Notes under the pieces: model-generated
Told to the model about the DNA's origin: nothing
The model's database searches: none
What the model saw: the letters and a program-made list of their open reading frames with translations, nothing else
NCBI GenBank assembly: GCA_902769535.1
Contig: CACXPH010000010.1
Span: 50,515 to 114,514, forward strand
Reading direction: 5' to 3'
DNA length: 64,000 nt
Origin: an uncultured Bacteroidales bacterium
GTDB taxonomy: Bacteria > Bacteroidota > Bacteroidia > Bacteroidales > Paludibacteraceae
Shown: positions 8,393 through 18,228 of the stretch, one piece after another
How positions within the stretch are numbered: the first letter of the stretch is position 1
Layout of the letters: each line of letters starts with the position of its first letter
Position numbers and translations under genes: made by a program

Positions 8393-9567
8393 CCCTTGTT
8401 GAACGTTTTTTGAAGTACGTTTCTTTCTGCACTACCAGCGATGAGAACACCGGCATGACGCCGAGCACACCGGGACAGATGGAGTTTGCTCGGTATCTGG
8501 CGGAGGAGTTGAGCACCATCGGCCTCAGTGAGGTTTCGCTCGATTCCAACGGATATATCATGGCTACGCTGCCGGCGACGGAAGACGGCCATCCCGTGAT
8601 TGGTTTTATTGCGCATATGGACACCTCGCCGGACGCAAGCGGCAAACATATTAAAGCGAGTATCGTAAATGCAGACGAGGCGTGGCTCGAAGCGAATGAA
8701 TTCGTGGATAAGCGCTATATAGGTCAGGAGCTTATTGTGACCGACCACACCACCCTTCTTGGTGCAGACGACAAAGCCGGTATCGCAGAAATCGTCACCG
8801 CCATGGAATACCTCATCCAGCACCCGGAGATCAAGCACGGCAAGGTGCGTATCGGCTTCACGCCGGACGAAGAGATCGGCTGCGGTGCAGACCATTTCGA
8901 CGTAAAGGCTTTCGGTGCCGATTTTGCGTACACGATGGACGGTGGTGCTATCGGCGAGTTGGAGTACGAGAACTTCAACGCCGCGGCTTGTAAGATTCGC
9001 GTGCACGGCTATAACGTCCATCCGGGCAGTGCGTACCATAAGATGATCAACTCCATGCGTATCGCCTATCAGTTGGCCGTTATGTTACCGCGTTGGGAGA
9101 CGCCGGAGCACACGCAGGGTTACGAGGGTTTCTATCATCTCATCGGTATGAACGGTACGGTGGAAGAGACAACGCTCAGTTATATCATCCGCGACCATGA
9201 CAAAGCCCGTTTCGAGAGCCGTAAACGCGAGTTGGAGCACCTGGTACGTAAGGTTAACCGCGAGTACGGAGAAGGAACGGTTGAGATTGAGATGCGCGAT
9301 CAATATTATAACATGCGCGAAAAGATAGAACCCGTCATACACATCATCGACCTCGCAAAATCTGCGATGAAATCGGTAGGAGTGACACCAATAATAAAAC
9401 CTATTCGTGGCGGCACGGACGGAGCGAGACTGAGTTTTGAAGGTCTTCCCTGCCCCAATATCTTTGCCGGTGGCGAGAATTTCCACAGCCGGTACGAATA
9501 TCTTCCGATTCCATCGATGCAAAAAGCGATGGAAGTCATCCTCGAAATCATTAAAATGGCTAAATAA
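8389..9567 (+). CDS. pepT: Peptidase T (tripeptide aminopeptidase)
   Basis: 392-residue zinc metallopeptidase of the M20B family that removes the N-terminal residue from tripeptides in the cytoplasm. Metal and catalytic motifs are all present: HMDTSPD (first His and Asp), [12 protein letters not shown] (bridging Asp), TPDEEIG (general base Glu), the MDGG segment with a metal-binding Asp, and the C-terminal [14 protein letters not shown] and NFHSRYEY with the last His. Length matches the family. It is translationally coupled to the preceding dehydrogenase and is followed by gcvT after 16 bases. Confidence 0.95.
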   Translation: MTLVERFLKYVSFCTTSDENTGMTPSTPGQMEFARYLAEELSTIGLSEVSLDSNGYIMATLPATEDGHPVIGFIAHMDTSPDASGKHIKASIVNADEAWLEANEFVDKRYIGQELIVTDHTTLLGADDKAGIAEIVTAMEYLIQHPEIKHGKVRIGFTPDEEIGCGADHFDVKAFGADFAYTMDGGAIGELEYENFNAAACKIRVHGYNVHPGSAYHKMINSMRIAYQLAVMLPRWETPEHTQGYEGFYHLIGMNGTVEETTLSYIIRDHDKARFESRKRELEHLVRKVNREYGEGTVEIEMRDQYYNMREKIEPVIHIIDLAKSAMKSVGVTPIIKPIRGGTDGARLSFEGLPCPNIFAGGENFHSRYEYLPIPSMQKAMEVILEIIKMAK

Positions 9568-9583
9568 TTAAATATTAGATACA

Positions 9584-10690
9584 ATGGAAAATGATCAAAT
9601 GGTAAATCTGAAACGGACTCCGTTTACAGACATTCACATCGCACTCGGTGCCAAAATGGCAGAGTTTGCAGGCTTTTACATGCCTATACAGTACCCGACG
9701 GGTATTAATCAGGAGCACATGATCGTTCGTGAAGGCGTAGGTGTGTTCGATGTAAGTCACATGGGTGAGTTCTGGGTTAAAGGCGAAAAAGCCCTCGATT
9801 TTCTGCAGTACATTACCACCAACGACCTGTCTGTTATTGCTGCCGGTAAATGTCAGTACACTTGCATGCCGAACGGAAAAGGAGGTATCGTAGATGATTT
9901 AATCATCTATAAATACTCGACGACCAAGTACCTCATGGTGGTCAACGCCGGTAATATCGACAAAGATTGGAATTGGGTCAATGAGGTAAAGGCTTCCAAA
10001 CCTGAATTCGCAGACGTCAGTCTCGAGAACGCTTCCGAGCGCTACGGCCAATTGGCTGTACAGGGTCCGAAAGCGACGGAGATGCTCCAACTGCTGACCG
10101 ACGCCGACCTCAAGTCTATTGACTACTATGCGTTCCGCGAGTGGAGTTTTGCAGGCGTTCCGGGTGTTATTCTTAGTAATACAGGCTACACCGGAGCCGG
10201 TGGATTCGAGCTTTACTTCCCTGCAGAGCGCGGTATAGAGATCTGGAATGCGCTGTTTGAAGTAGGCAAACCGTTCGGTCTAGCGCCTATTGGTTTGGGT
10301 GCTCGTGACAGTCTGCGTCTGGAGAAATGGTACTGCCTCTACGGCCATGACATCGACGACACGACTTCTCCGCTCGAGGCTGGTCTTGGATGGATCACCA
10401 AACTTGATGCCAAGGACTTTATCGACCGTGATTTCCTCAAAGCCCAGAAAGCAGAAGGCGTTAAACGCAAACTCGTGCATTTCGAATGTCTCGAGCGTGC
10501 TATCCCGCGTAACGGCTACGAAATATGCGATGAATCCGGCAATATTATCGGTAATGTAACCTCCGGTATTATGCTGCCAAACACCAAAGTAGGTATCGGT
10601 ATGGGTTACGTACAGACACCGTACGCCAAGAAAGAGAATATCATCTATATCAAGATTCGTGAGAAACTCGTTCCGGCGAAGGAAGTGTAA
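9584..10690 (+). CDS. gcvT: Glycine cleavage system T protein (aminomethyltransferase)
   Basis: 368-residue T protein, which transfers the methylene group from aminomethyl-lipoyl H protein to tetrahydrofolate, releasing ammonia. Motifs: [20 protein letters not shown] at the start, [11 protein letters not shown], the folate-binding [14 protein letters not shown], and [17 protein letters not shown]. The first ATG (9584) adds five residues before a second in-frame ATG at 9599; family members usually begin close to the second, so either could be used. The rest of the glycine cleavage system (P and H) is not in the window. The stop codon lies in a small tandem repeat shared with the next gene's start. 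Confidence 0.95.
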   Translation: MENDQMVNLKRTPFTDIHIALGAKMAEFAGFYMPIQYPTGINQEHMIVREGVGVFDVSHMGEFWVKGEKALDFLQYITTNDLSVIAAGKCQYTCMPNGKGGIVDDLIIYKYSTTKYLMVVNAGNIDKDWNWVNEVKASKPEFADVSLENASERYGQLAVQGPKATEMLQLLTDADLKSIDYYAFREWSFAGVPGVILSNTGYTGAGGFELYFPAERGIEIWNALFEVGKPFGLAPIGLGARDSLRLEKWYCLYGHDIDDTTSPLEAGLGWITKLDAKDFIDRDFLKAQKAEGVKRKLVHFECLERAIPRNGYEICDESGNIIGNVTSGIMLPNTKVGIGMGYVQTPYAKKENIIYIKIREKLVPAKEV

Positions 10691-10713
10691 GGGTGTAAGG
10701 TGTATAGTGTATG
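10685..10713. repeat. Short tandem array GTGTAAG-type
   Basis: GTGTAAGG, GTGTAAG, GTGTATA, GTGTATG in series (8+7+7+7 bases). It contains both the gcvT stop codon and the patatin start codon. Confidence 0.7.
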
Positions 10714-11640
10714 AATAAACACGTAGCACTTGTGTTGGGTTCCGGCGGTGCACGCGGATTAGCGCACATCGGAGCCATCGAAGCCCTCGAGGAACGAGGT
10801 TATAACATCAGCAGCATAGCCGGTTGTTCGATGGGTTCTATCATCGCGGGAATGTATGCTGCCGGTCAACTCAAAGAAGCTAAAGAATGGTTCCTGCAGG
10901 TTGACAAGCAGCTCATTCTCCGCATGATGGATATCAATCTATTGAGTGGTAATTCACTGGTGAAAGGCCAGAAAATCATTCAAGAATTAGAGAAGATAGT
11001 TCCCGACCGACCGATGGAACAACTGAACATCCCGTGTACGATCGTCGCCTCGGACATGATCAGTACTGAAGAGGTGGTGTTCCGTTCCGGAAGTCTCTTC
11101 GAGGCCGTGCGGGCATCCATCTCTATTCCGCTCTTCTTCCAGCCCGTTCAGATAGGCGAAAAACTTCTTATTGACGGTGGCATCCTTAACCCGCTTCCGC
11201 TCCATATTGTAGCGCGCACCGAGGGTGACATACTCGTAGCCATGGATATCAGCGGTAAGGATGCCATGCCTGTGAACACCGATTACGAACCAATTGATGT
11301 AGAAGGCAGACTAACTGATTTGAAAGCCCGTGGCATCCCCGTTCCCAAGTCCGTAGAACACCAATTACGTCAGTTAGGTAAACGTGTGGACGGTATTCTG
11401 GAACGCAGAGCGCAAGATCTGGGCAGAACTGTTAGTTTCATGAGCATGCTCGACCGGATGAGTGACATGCAAATCCAGCAGAACACCATTCTGGCTTGTC
11501 GCCTTACTCCGCCGGATATACACGCCGTCATGCGTCAGTATGCCTATAACACCTTCGATTTTGACAAGGCAGAGCAGATTATTGCCGATGGTAAACGGCT
11601 GATGAATGAGGCGCTGGATGCGTATGAAAGACAGGCGTGA
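10711..11640 (+). CDS. Patatin-like phospholipase
   Basis: 309-residue patatin-family serine acyl hydrolase (lysophospholipase RssA-like). The catalytic dyad is visible: the oxyanion loop GSGGARGLAHIG at residues ~10-21, the nucleophile elbow GCSMGS (Ser ~42), and the Asp of DGGILNP (~155). No signal peptide is seen, so it is probably cytoplasmic, and no POTRA or barrel domain follows. The C-terminal ~100 residues are helical. It overlaps the TetR regulator start by 17 bases and lies two genes upstream of two acyl-CoA ligases, consistent with a fatty-acid release and activation module (inference). Confidence 0.9.
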   Translation: MNKHVALVLGSGGARGLAHIGAIEALEERGYNISSIAGCSMGSIIAGMYAAGQLKEAKEWFLQVDKQLILRMMDINLLSGNSLVKGQKIIQELEKIVPDRPMEQLNIPCTIVASDMISTEEVVFRSGSLFEAVRASISIPLFFQPVQIGEKLLIDGGILNPLPLHIVARTEGDILVAMDISGKDAMPVNTDYEPIDVEGRLTDLKARGIPVPKSVEHQLRQLGKRVDGILERRAQDLGRTVSFMSMLDRMSDMQIQQNTILACRLTPPDIHAVMRQYAYNTFDFDKAEQIIADGKRLMNEALDAYERQA

Positions 11641-12217
11641 AAATATTATCCGCAAAGCCATGGAGTTGTACGCACTCAAGGGCTTTCATAACGTGAGCAT
11701 CACGGATCTGCAGTTCGCGCTGGATATAGGACGCGGTACACTCTATTATTATTTTAAGGATCAGGACGAGTTGTTGCTCACGTGCATGGAGAAATACTTC
11801 ATCGAACCCAAACAACGCGCGCTGAACGCCGTACCGGACGGTGCGGGAATAGATCGAATGATCGAAGCCATGATGGGTTATCTGCACAGCTTGGAAGACG
11901 CGCTCTTGACCTTTGACAACAAGTCCATCAACACCTCCAATGTGAACAATCTGATGTTCACGGCCTACACCCAATTCCCTTCCCTGCGCCGCAAAGCACA
12001 ACGTCTGGCGCTCAAAGAACTCGAGTTATGGCGTAAGGCGCTGTACAATGACCAGCGTGCCGGTCTTATACGTCAAGACATCGACCGTGACCAAGTGGCA
12101 TTGATGTTCTCGCACGTCAAGAGCACCTACGATACCGGCTTAGGTCAGACCCAAATGGACTTTTCTATTTTACTGAAAACATATTCAGAATTGCACAAAA
12201 TGCTAAAAATAGAATGA
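11624..12217 (+). CDS. TetR/AcrR-family transcriptional regulator
   Basis: About 197 residues from the chosen ATG (MKDRRENIIRKAMELYALKG). The N-terminal helix-turn-helix is typical: AMELYALKGFHNVSITDLQFALDIGRGTLYYYFKDQDELLL. The C-terminal ligand domain is divergent and unassigned. An earlier in-frame ATG at 11606 would overlap the patatin gene more. It is followed directly by two acyl-CoA ligase genes, so it is likely a fatty-acid or acyl-CoA responsive repressor like FadR/YsiA (inference). The inverted repeat TCGT-8-ACGA at 12223-12238 just downstream is a candidate operator. Confidence 0.87.
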   Translation: MKDRRENIIRKAMELYALKGFHNVSITDLQFALDIGRGTLYYYFKDQDELLLTCMEKYFIEPKQRALNAVPDGAGIDRMIEAMMGYLHSLEDALLTFDNKSINTSNVNNLMFTAYTQFPSLRRKAQRLALKELELWRKALYNDQRAGLIRQDIDRDQVALMFSHVKSTYDTGLGQTQMDFSILLKTYSELHKMLKIE

Positions 12218-12221
12218 TTTT

Positions 12222-12264
12222 TCGTATTTTCGAACGATTATTCAAAAATAATATAGTACTTTTG
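12222..12264 (+). promoter_or_regulatory. Promoter region of the first acyl-CoA ligase, possible TetR operator
   Basis: TACTTTTG at 12257-12264 is a good -7 box, but the expected TTG 20 bases upstream is replaced by AACG, unlike the other promoters in the window. The inverted repeat TCGT/ACGA around a central TTCGA lies just where the -33 should be. A weak -33 overlapped by an operator would suit a regulated promoter; this is inference. Confidence 0.45.
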
Positions 12265-12286
12265 CACTCGCTAAAAAAACAGAATT

Positions 12287-13936
12287 ATGGCAACAAAACA
12301 TTATTTATCGTATCTGCAGGAGACAATGCACTCCAGATGGGATAAATTAGCAATGAAAGATTTGGACGGTGTCAATTCGTACACCAATGCAGAATTGGCA
12401 ACAGCGATTGAAAAACTTCATGTCACATGGCATGAAATGGGCATCAAGGAGGGTGATAAGATTGCTCTTTGCGGTCGTAACTGCGCAAATTGGGGTCTTC
12501 TCTTTCTCGCAGTAACCAGTTATAAAGCAGTCGTAGTTAGTATTCTTCCGGATTTTACGGCGGAAGGTATATATAGTTTGGTGGACCACTCCGAGGCTGT
12601 ATTGTTATATGTAGGTCCGAATGTTAAGAAAAAAATTGACACGACTCAAATGAAGGGGTTGAAGGCGACCATCTTCATGGACGACATGACGATTGTCTCG
12701 GCCGAACCGAAAATCCAGAAGGCATTCGAGGGGGCAGATGAAACGTTTAAGAAAGCTTTCCCGAATGGCGTAAAGCTGGAGGACGTTAACTATCCTACTG
12801 ATAATTTTGATGACCTGGCTGTAATCAACTACACTTCCGGTTCAACGGGTAATCCGAAGGGTGTAATGCTTACGCATCTCAACCTGAGTGGAAACGTAGA
12901 GTTCGCAAGTATCCGTATCCCGCATAAACCTGGTGACACCGTGCTGTCTATGCTTCCTATAGCACACATGTTCGGACTCATGTTTGAGTTCCTCTATCAG
13001 GTGTGCGAGGGCGCAGAGGTATATTTCCTTACGCAAGCTCCTACACCGACGGTGCTCATGAAGGCCTTCGCGCAAGTAAAACCGTTCATGATCCTCACCG
13101 TGCCTCTTGTCATCGAGAAAATCATCAAGAAAGGTGTGCTGCCTAAAATCAGCAGTCCGATGGCTAAGATTATGTGGAAGACGCCGTTCATCAAGAATGT
13201 TATCCGCGGTAAGGTCAAAGAGGGTTTGGACAAGACCTTTGGTGGACGTCTCCGTTACCTCATTATCGGTGGTGCTGCGCTCAACGGTGAAGTAGAACAA
13301 GTACTGCATGATATCAAATTCCAGTACTGCGTAGGTTACGGCATGACGGAGTGTGGTCCGCTGATCAGTTATGAGGATTGGTGGTTATACACCTTCCATA
13401 GTTGCGGAAAAGAGATTCCTCAGTGCCACGTACGCATTGACTCTGAGAATCCGACCAAAAAAGACGGTGAGATCCAAGTAAAAGGTATCAACGTCATGAA
13501 GGGTTATTATAAGAACGAAGAGGCCACCAAGGCTGTATTCACCAAAGACGGTTGGATGCGAACTGGTGACCTTGGCATAATGGATAAAGACGGTAACATC
13601 TTCATCCACGGTCGTTCAAAGAACATGATCCTTGGTCCCTCCGGTCAGAATATCTACCCGGAGGAGTTGGAAGACAAACTGAACTCGATGCCGTGCGTAG
13701 TAGAGTCTATCGTTGTGGATCGCGATCATAAACTCGTAGCACTCGTCTATCCGGATACTTCGGCTGACGGTAAGAAGATCTTGGGCAACAAGACCATCGC
13801 CGAGCAAATGGAAGAGAACCGCATTGCGGTGAACAAAGAACTGCCGGTATATAGCCCGATTAGTGCAATAGAATTAGTCGCTTCGGAGTTTGAAAAGACG
13901 CCGAAACGGTCTATCAAACGTTACTTGTATAAGTAA
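12287..13936 (+). CDS. AMP-dependent acyl-CoA ligase (long-chain fatty acid type), copy 1
   Basis: 549-residue adenylate-forming enzyme that activates a carboxylic acid, probably a fatty acid, to its CoA thioester. Motifs: P-loop-like INYTSGSTGNPKGVMLTH (~residues 180-198), GYGMTECGPLIS (adenine-binding), the hinge MRTGDLGIMDKDGNIFIHGRSKN, and the C-terminal catalytic Lys in FEKTPKRSIKRYLYK. No signal peptide. It is closely related to the next gene (same start TKHYLxYL, same end PKRSIKRxLYK), indicating tandem duplication followed by clear divergence. Confidence 0.9.
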   Translation: MATKHYLSYLQETMHSRWDKLAMKDLDGVNSYTNAELATAIEKLHVTWHEMGIKEGDKIALCGRNCANWGLLFLAVTSYKAVVVSILPDFTAEGIYSLVDHSEAVLLYVGPNVKKKIDTTQMKGLKATIFMDDMTIVSAEPKIQKAFEGADETFKKAFPNGVKLEDVNYPTDNFDDLAVINYTSGSTGNPKGVMLTHLNLSGNVEFASIRIPHKPGDTVLSMLPIAHMFGLMFEFLYQVCEGAEVYFLTQAPTPTVLMKAFAQVKPFMILTVPLVIEKIIKKGVLPKISSPMAKIMWKTPFIKNVIRGKVKEGLDKTFGGRLRYLIIGGAALNGEVEQVLHDIKFQYCVGYGMTECGPLISYEDWWLYTFHSCGKEIPQCHVRIDSENPTKKDGEIQVKGINVMKGYYKNEEATKAVFTKDGWMRTGDLGIMDKDGNIFIHGRSKNMILGPSGQNIYPEELEDKLNSMPCVVESIVVDRDHKLVALVYPDTSADGKKILGNKTIAEQMEENRIAVNKELPVYSPISAIELVASEFEKTPKRSIKRYLYK

Positions 13937-14072
13937 GTCTTGGCGACTTGCTCGCACAAGACACACTTAGGTACAAACGTACCAAAGTAACAACCCGCAT
14001 TACGGGGTGGTGCCCGTAATGTTCTGTAAATAATAAGTGAGTAAGTATGGGACTCCTTCGGGAGTCGAAGCT
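13937..14072. repeat. Chain of four small hairpins between the ligase genes
   Basis: Consecutive inverted repeats of unrelated sequence: GTCTTG/CAAGAC (13937-13962, with GCGA/TCGC inside), GGTAC/GTACC (13970-13983), CATTACGGG/CCCGTAATG (13998-14021) and GACTCC-TTCG-GGAGTC (14051-14066). They are followed directly by the terminator. No coding content is seen. Confidence 0.7.
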
Positions 14073-14108
14073 AGCGCGTGATTGTGAAACCACGCGCTTG
14101 TTTTTTTC
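14073..14108 (+). terminator. Rho-independent terminator of acyl-CoA ligase 1
   Basis: AGCGCGTG (14073-14080) and CACGCGCT (14091-14098) form a perfect 8-bp stem followed by TGTTTTTTT. Confidence 0.8.
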
Positions 14109-14115
14109 ATTTTTT

Positions 14116-14147
14116 CTTGCATATGTCAGAAAAAAGCAGTACCTTTG
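14116..14147 (+). promoter_or_regulatory. Promoter of acyl-CoA ligase 2
   Basis: CTTG (14116-14119), 20-base spacer beginning CATATGTCA, TACCTTTG (14140-14147). It rules out a longer in-frame start at 14145, which would lie inside the -7 box. Confidence 0.85.
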
Positions 14148-14171
14148 CCGCCGCAAAGGTATCAAACAAGT

Positions 14172-15812
14172 ATGACGAAGCACTATTTAAATTATCTGAC
14201 AGAGGTCATGAACCATCAGTGGAATGATGCCGCATTGACCGATTACAACGAGAATCACGAGTACACCTTTGGTGAGTTAGCCATCGAGATGTTACGCCTT
14301 CATATGCTCTTCGAACAAATGGGCATCAAGCCGGGAGACAAGATCGCCCTAGCCGGTCGTAACTGTGCCAATTGGGCTGTCGCGTATCTGGCAATAGCCG
14401 CCTACGAGGGTGTATGCGTAAGTATATTACAGGACTTCACGGCTGAAGATATCTCGCACTTGCTGGAGCATTCCGATAGCGAGTTGCTGTTTGTCGGTCC
14501 ATACGTATGGAAAGAATTGCAGCACCAGACCTTGCCGGCCAAGTTGAAAGCCGCTTTGTCACTCGAGGACTGGCGCACTTTATACATCGCGCAAGGTCAA
14601 GAGGTACCGACCAAGGAGCAAATCGACAAACTCTTCAAGACCAAATACCCGCAGGGTATTGAGCCGGAAGACATCTATTTCTCGGCAGATGTGCAGAAAC
14701 TGTCGCTCATCAACTACACAAGCGGTTCTACAGGAAGTCCGAAGGGCGTCATGCTCAACGGCCGTTCGATCAGCAATAATATCGAGATCGGTATGAAGAT
14801 TTTACCGGTAGAACCTGGACAGCGCCTGGTATCGATGCTTCCGCTCGCGCATATGTTCGGTCAGGTTTGCGAACTACTCTACCCGCTCTGCGCCGGTACG
14901 CACATCTATTTCTTGACCAAGAGTCCGACGCCGTCTATCCTGCTCAAAGCATTAGATGAAGTGCAGCCGTACTTGGTAGTCACCGTGCCGTTGGTGATTG
15001 AGAAGATCTACAAGACCAAGCTCGACCCGATGCTCAGCAAGCGTGTCATTCGTGCCTTCTGGTACACACCGATCATCAGTTCGATCCTCAAGAGTCGCGT
15101 CAAGAGCGGCCTGAGAAAAGCTTTTGGTGGCAAGTTACGTTACTTCATCTGCGGCGGTGCAGCAATGAACCCGATCGTAGAGAAATGTCTGATGGATATC
15201 CATTTCCCGCTCTCTATCGGTTATGGTATGACCGAGTGCGGTCCGCTGATTGGTGGTAACCCGCCTAAGTATTTCAAGGCCCGTACAGGTGGTGTGCCGG
15301 TAATGGGCATGGACGTGAAGATCGACAATCCGAACGAAGCCGGAATAGGCGAGATCCTCGTCAAAGGCGAAAATGTCATGCTCGGTTACTACAAGAACCC
15401 GGACGCCACCAATGCGGCTTTCACAGAAGATGGTTGGCTCCGCACAGGTGACCTTGGACGACTCGACAAGAAGAAAAACATCTACATCAAGGGCCGTTGT
15501 AAGACGATGTTTTTGGGTGCTTCCGGACAGAATATATACCCGGAAGAGATCGAGGACAAACTGAACAACCAAGAGGCCGTAGGTGAGTCGCTCATCGTAG
15601 AACGCGAAGGTAAATTGGTAGCGCTTGTCTTCCCGGATGAGACGCTGACCAAGCGAATGAGTCTTGAGCAGATCCAGGAGCTGATGAAAGCCAACCTCGC
15701 CAAACTCAACAGTCTTATTCCTTCTTACAGCAAAGTCTCGAATATCGAGGTACAAGAAAAACCGTTTGAGAAGACGCCGAAACGCTCCATCAAACGATTC
15801 CTCTACAAATAA
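14172..15812 (+). CDS. AMP-dependent acyl-CoA ligase, copy 2
   Basis: About 546 residues from the ATG at 14172 (MTKHYLNYLTEVMNHQ), chosen by alignment with the neighbouring paralogue and by the promoter position. The adenylation motifs are INYTSGSTGSPKGVMLN, GYGMTECGPLIGG and LRTGDLGRLDKKKNIYIKGR, with the catalytic Lys near the C-terminus in FEKTPKRSIKRFLYK. It has its own terminator-promoter unit, so unlike copy 1 it appears to be expressed from a standard promoter. Substrate unknown; fatty acid is likely from family and from the patatin/TetR context. Confidence 0.9.
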   Translation: MTKHYLNYLTEVMNHQWNDAALTDYNENHEYTFGELAIEMLRLHMLFEQMGIKPGDKIALAGRNCANWAVAYLAIAAYEGVCVSILQDFTAEDISHLLEHSDSELLFVGPYVWKELQHQTLPAKLKAALSLEDWRTLYIAQGQEVPTKEQIDKLFKTKYPQGIEPEDIYFSADVQKLSLINYTSGSTGSPKGVMLNGRSISNNIEIGMKILPVEPGQRLVSMLPLAHMFGQVCELLYPLCAGTHIYFLTKSPTPSILLKALDEVQPYLVVTVPLVIEKIYKTKLDPMLSKRVIRAFWYTPIISSILKSRVKSGLRKAFGGKLRYFICGGAAMNPIVEKCLMDIHFPLSIGYGMTECGPLIGGNPPKYFKARTGGVPVMGMDVKIDNPNEAGIGEILVKGENVMLGYYKNPDATNAAFTEDGWLRTGDLGRLDKKKNIYIKGRCKTMFLGASGQNIYPEEIEDKLNNQEAVGESLIVEREGKLVALVFPDETLTKRMSLEQIQELMKANLAKLNSLIPSYSKVSNIEVQEKPFEKTPKRSIKRFLYK

Positions 15813-15815
15813 ATT

Positions 15816-15843
15816 AAAGCGGAGCACAAAAGCTCCGCTTTTA
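15816..15843. terminator. Terminator hairpin between convergent genes
   Basis: AAAGCGGAGC (15816-15825) and GCTCCGCTTT (15832-15841) pair perfectly over 10 bases, followed by TTATTTTT on the plus strand. It ends the ligase 2 transcript; with A-rich sequence on its left it may also act for hppA. Confidence 0.85.
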
Positions 15844-15859
15844 TTTTTCGTAATAACGT

Positions 15860-15879
15860 GATTACGTAATTACGTAATC
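15860..15879. repeat. Perfect 20-bp palindrome over the hppA stop
   Basis: GATTACGTAATTACGTAATC is its own reverse complement and is built from ATTACGTA repeated. It overlaps the hppA stop codon. It could aid termination on the minus strand; no other role is evident. Confidence 0.55.
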
Positions 15880-18091
15880 ATAAGAGATGATACGTTACCG
15901 TCAAGCCTGCCATCACGATGGAAACCATCGACATGAGCTTGATGAGGATATTCAAGCTCGGGCCGCTCGTGTCCTTGAACGGATCACCTACGGTGTCGCC
16001 TACTACGGTTGCCTTGTGGCAATCAGAGCCCTTGCCGCCGAAGTGACCTTCCTCAACGTATTTCTTCGCGTTATCCCACGCACCACCGGCATTCGCCATG
16101 AACACTGCCAGCACAAAGCCTGTCGCCAAACCACCGATAAGCAGACCCAGCACACCGGCTACACCGAGAACGAGACCCGTGATGATTGGGACTACGATAG
16201 CCAAGATAGACGGTAACAACATTTCCTGTTGTGCACCCTTGGTCGAGATCTCTACGCAGCGTGCGTAGTCCGGATCAGCCTTGCCTTCGAGAATACCCTT
16301 GATCGTCTGGAACTGACGACGCACCTCTTCTACCATCTTCTGCGCCGCGCGTCCAACAGCATTCATTGTCAAACCGCAGAACAGGAAGGCCATCATCGAA
16401 CCGATAAAGATACCTACCAGCACGATCGGGTTCATCAAGTTCACATTATATGCGTCCATGAAGTCCACAAGCGTTGCCTTTGCGGCCTCTACCCCGTTCG
16501 GCAAGGCTTCACCCGTACGGATGAGCGCGATCTTGATCTCCTCTACATAGGAAGCCAAGAGTGCGAGTGCGGTAAGTGCTGCCGAACCGATGGCAAAACC
16601 TTTACCGGTAGCAGCAGTCGTGTTTCCGAGTGCATCGAGAGCATCCGTACGTTGACGTACTTCAGCAGGCAGACCCGACATTTCCGCGTTACCACCGGCA
16701 TTATCAGCGATCGGACCGTAAGCGTCTGTAGCCAGCGTTATTCCTAAGGTCGAGAGCATTCCGACAGCGGCGATACCGATGCCGTACAGACCCATACTGA
16801 GGTTCTGTGCACTGAACTCGATTGCAAAACCATTCGCGCAGAGGTAAGCCAGCACGATAGCCACACCTACGGTAACCACCGGAATAGCCGTCGAGAGCAT
16901 ACCAAGACCCAGACCACTTATGATAACGGTAGCTGCGCCGGTCTGCGAACTCTCGCTCACTTTTTGCGTCGGTTTATAACTCTGCGAGGTGTAGTACTCC
17001 GTCGATTGACCGATGATCACACCGGCAGCCAAACCAACGACTACCGACAGACTCACCTGCCACCATTGGCTAGTCTCTGTGCCGAACAACCATGCGAAAA
17101 TACCGAAAGTCACTGCCGCTATCAGCACTGCGGCGGTGTTCGTACCGATAGCGAGCGCACGGAGCAGCTCTTTCATACCTGCACCCTCTTTGGTCTTGAC
17201 CAGATAGATACCGATCAGCGAAAGCAGCACACCGCATGCAGCAATAAGCGAAGGGGCTAAAACGGCTTTCATTTGCATCCCTTCGACGGCTGCGCCGGCA
17301 AAAGCCGAAGCACCAAGCGCCATCGTAGCCAGGATAGATCCGGCGTAACTCTCATACAAGTCCGCACCCATGCCGGCGACGTCTCCGACGTTATCACCTA
17401 CATTATCAGCGATCGTAGCAGGGTTGCGCGGGTCATCCTCAGGGATGTTATACTCGGTCTTTCCGACAAGGTCAGCACCTACATCAGCAGCCTTCGTATA
17501 AATACCTCCGCCTACACGTGCAAACAAGGCCTGCGTCGAAGCACCCATACCGAACGTCAACATGGTCGTCGTGATAGTAATAAGGTCTGCGTCTGCGCCT
17601 ACGAGCGAGAGAAGACCGGTCTTTTGCAGCACCAGGAACCAACCGGATATATCCAGCAACGCCAAACCAACCACCGTCAGACCCATTACGGCACCCGAAC
17701 GGAAAGCCACCTGCAGACCGGCATTCAAGCTTTGACGAGCCGCATTAGCCGTACGCGCCGAAGCGTAGGTCGCGGTCTTCATACCGAAGAAACCCGCCAG
17801 ACCCGAGAAGAAACCTCCGGTCAGGAAGGCAAACCATACAATTCCGTTTTGGAGCTTGAAATACGCCATAATAGCGAAGATAGCGGCCAGAATGACGAAG
17901 ACGATCGTCACTACTTTGTACTGCTGTCGCAGATAAGCCATCGCACCTTTACGTACGTGCGAGGCAATCGTTTTCATGAGATCTGTTCCCTCATCTTTGC
18001 CCAACATGGAGCGGTAGAAAAAGAACGCAAAACTCAAGGCCAGAACCGATGCCGCCAAAACGACATACATTAGAACTGTTAAATCCTCCAT
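15878..18091 (-). CDS. hppA: Membrane-bound ion-pumping pyrophosphatase (K+-dependent type)
   Basis: 737-residue M-PPase, an integral inner-membrane enzyme that couples pyrophosphate hydrolysis to H+ and/or Na+ export. About 16 membrane segments; the conserved loops include [20 protein letters not shown] and [20 protein letters not shown] (Mg-PPi binding) and [12 protein letters not shown]. The segment [10 protein letters not shown] has Ala where K+-independent enzymes have Lys, pointing to the K+-dependent class. In Bacteroides relatives such enzymes can pump Na+ as well as H+, so the ion is not settled. It pairs metabolically with ppdK at 46.8 kb in PPi-based energy use. Confidence 0.95.
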   Translation of the reverse strand: MEDLTVLMYVVLAASVLALSFAFFFYRSMLGKDEGTDLMKTIASHVRKGAMAYLRQQYKVVTIVFVILAAIFAIMAYFKLQNGIVWFAFLTGGFFSGLAGFFGMKTATYASARTANAARQSLNAGLQVAFRSGAVMGLTVVGLALLDISGWFLVLQKTGLLSLVGADADLITITTTMLTFGMGASTQALFARVGGGIYTKAADVGADLVGKTEYNIPEDDPRNPATIADNVGDNVGDVAGMGADLYESYAGSILATMALGASAFAGAAVEGMQMKAVLAPSLIAACGVLLSLIGIYLVKTKEGAGMKELLRALAIGTNTAAVLIAAVTFGIFAWLFGTETSQWWQVSLSVVVGLAAGVIIGQSTEYYTSQSYKPTQKVSESSQTGAATVIISGLGLGMLSTAIPVVTVGVAIVLAYLCANGFAIEFSAQNLSMGLYGIGIAAVGMLSTLGITLATDAYGPIADNAGGNAEMSGLPAEVRQRTDALDALGNTTAATGKGFAIGSAALTALALLASYVEEIKIALIRTGEALPNGVEAAKATLVDFMDAYNVNLMNPIVLVGIFIGSMMAFLFCGLTMNAVGRAAQKMVEEVRRQFQTIKGILEGKADPDYARCVEISTKGAQQEMLLPSILAIVVPIITGLVLGVAGVLGLLIGGLATGFVLAVFMANAGGAWDNAKKYVEEGHFGGKGSDCHKATVVGDTVGDPFKDTSGPSLNILIKLMSMVSIVMAGLTVTYHLL

Positions 18092-18140
18092 AGAATAGTG
18101 TTTTTAGTTAGTATTAGTTTGTTTTTCACATTTTGCGACG

Positions 18141-18172
18141 CAAAATTACTCAAAATAATTGATATATCCAAA
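18141..18172 (-). promoter_or_regulatory. Promoter of hppA
   Basis: Minus-strand TTTG (18172-18169), 20-base spacer beginning gatatatca, TAATTTTG (18148-18141). It is divergent from, and only 5 bases away from, the -33 of the 18229 gene. Confidence 0.8.
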
Positions 18173-18177
18173 TAAAT

Positions 18178-18209
18178 CTTGCATATTTGAGAAAAAAGTA
18201 GTACTTTTG
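18178..18209 (+). promoter_or_regulatory. Promoter of the 18229 gene
   Basis: CTTG (18178-18181), 20-base spacer beginning catatttga, TACTTTTG (18202-18209), 20 bases before the ATG. Confidence 0.8.
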
Positions 18210-18228
18210 CAGGCGATTTTAAACAGAA

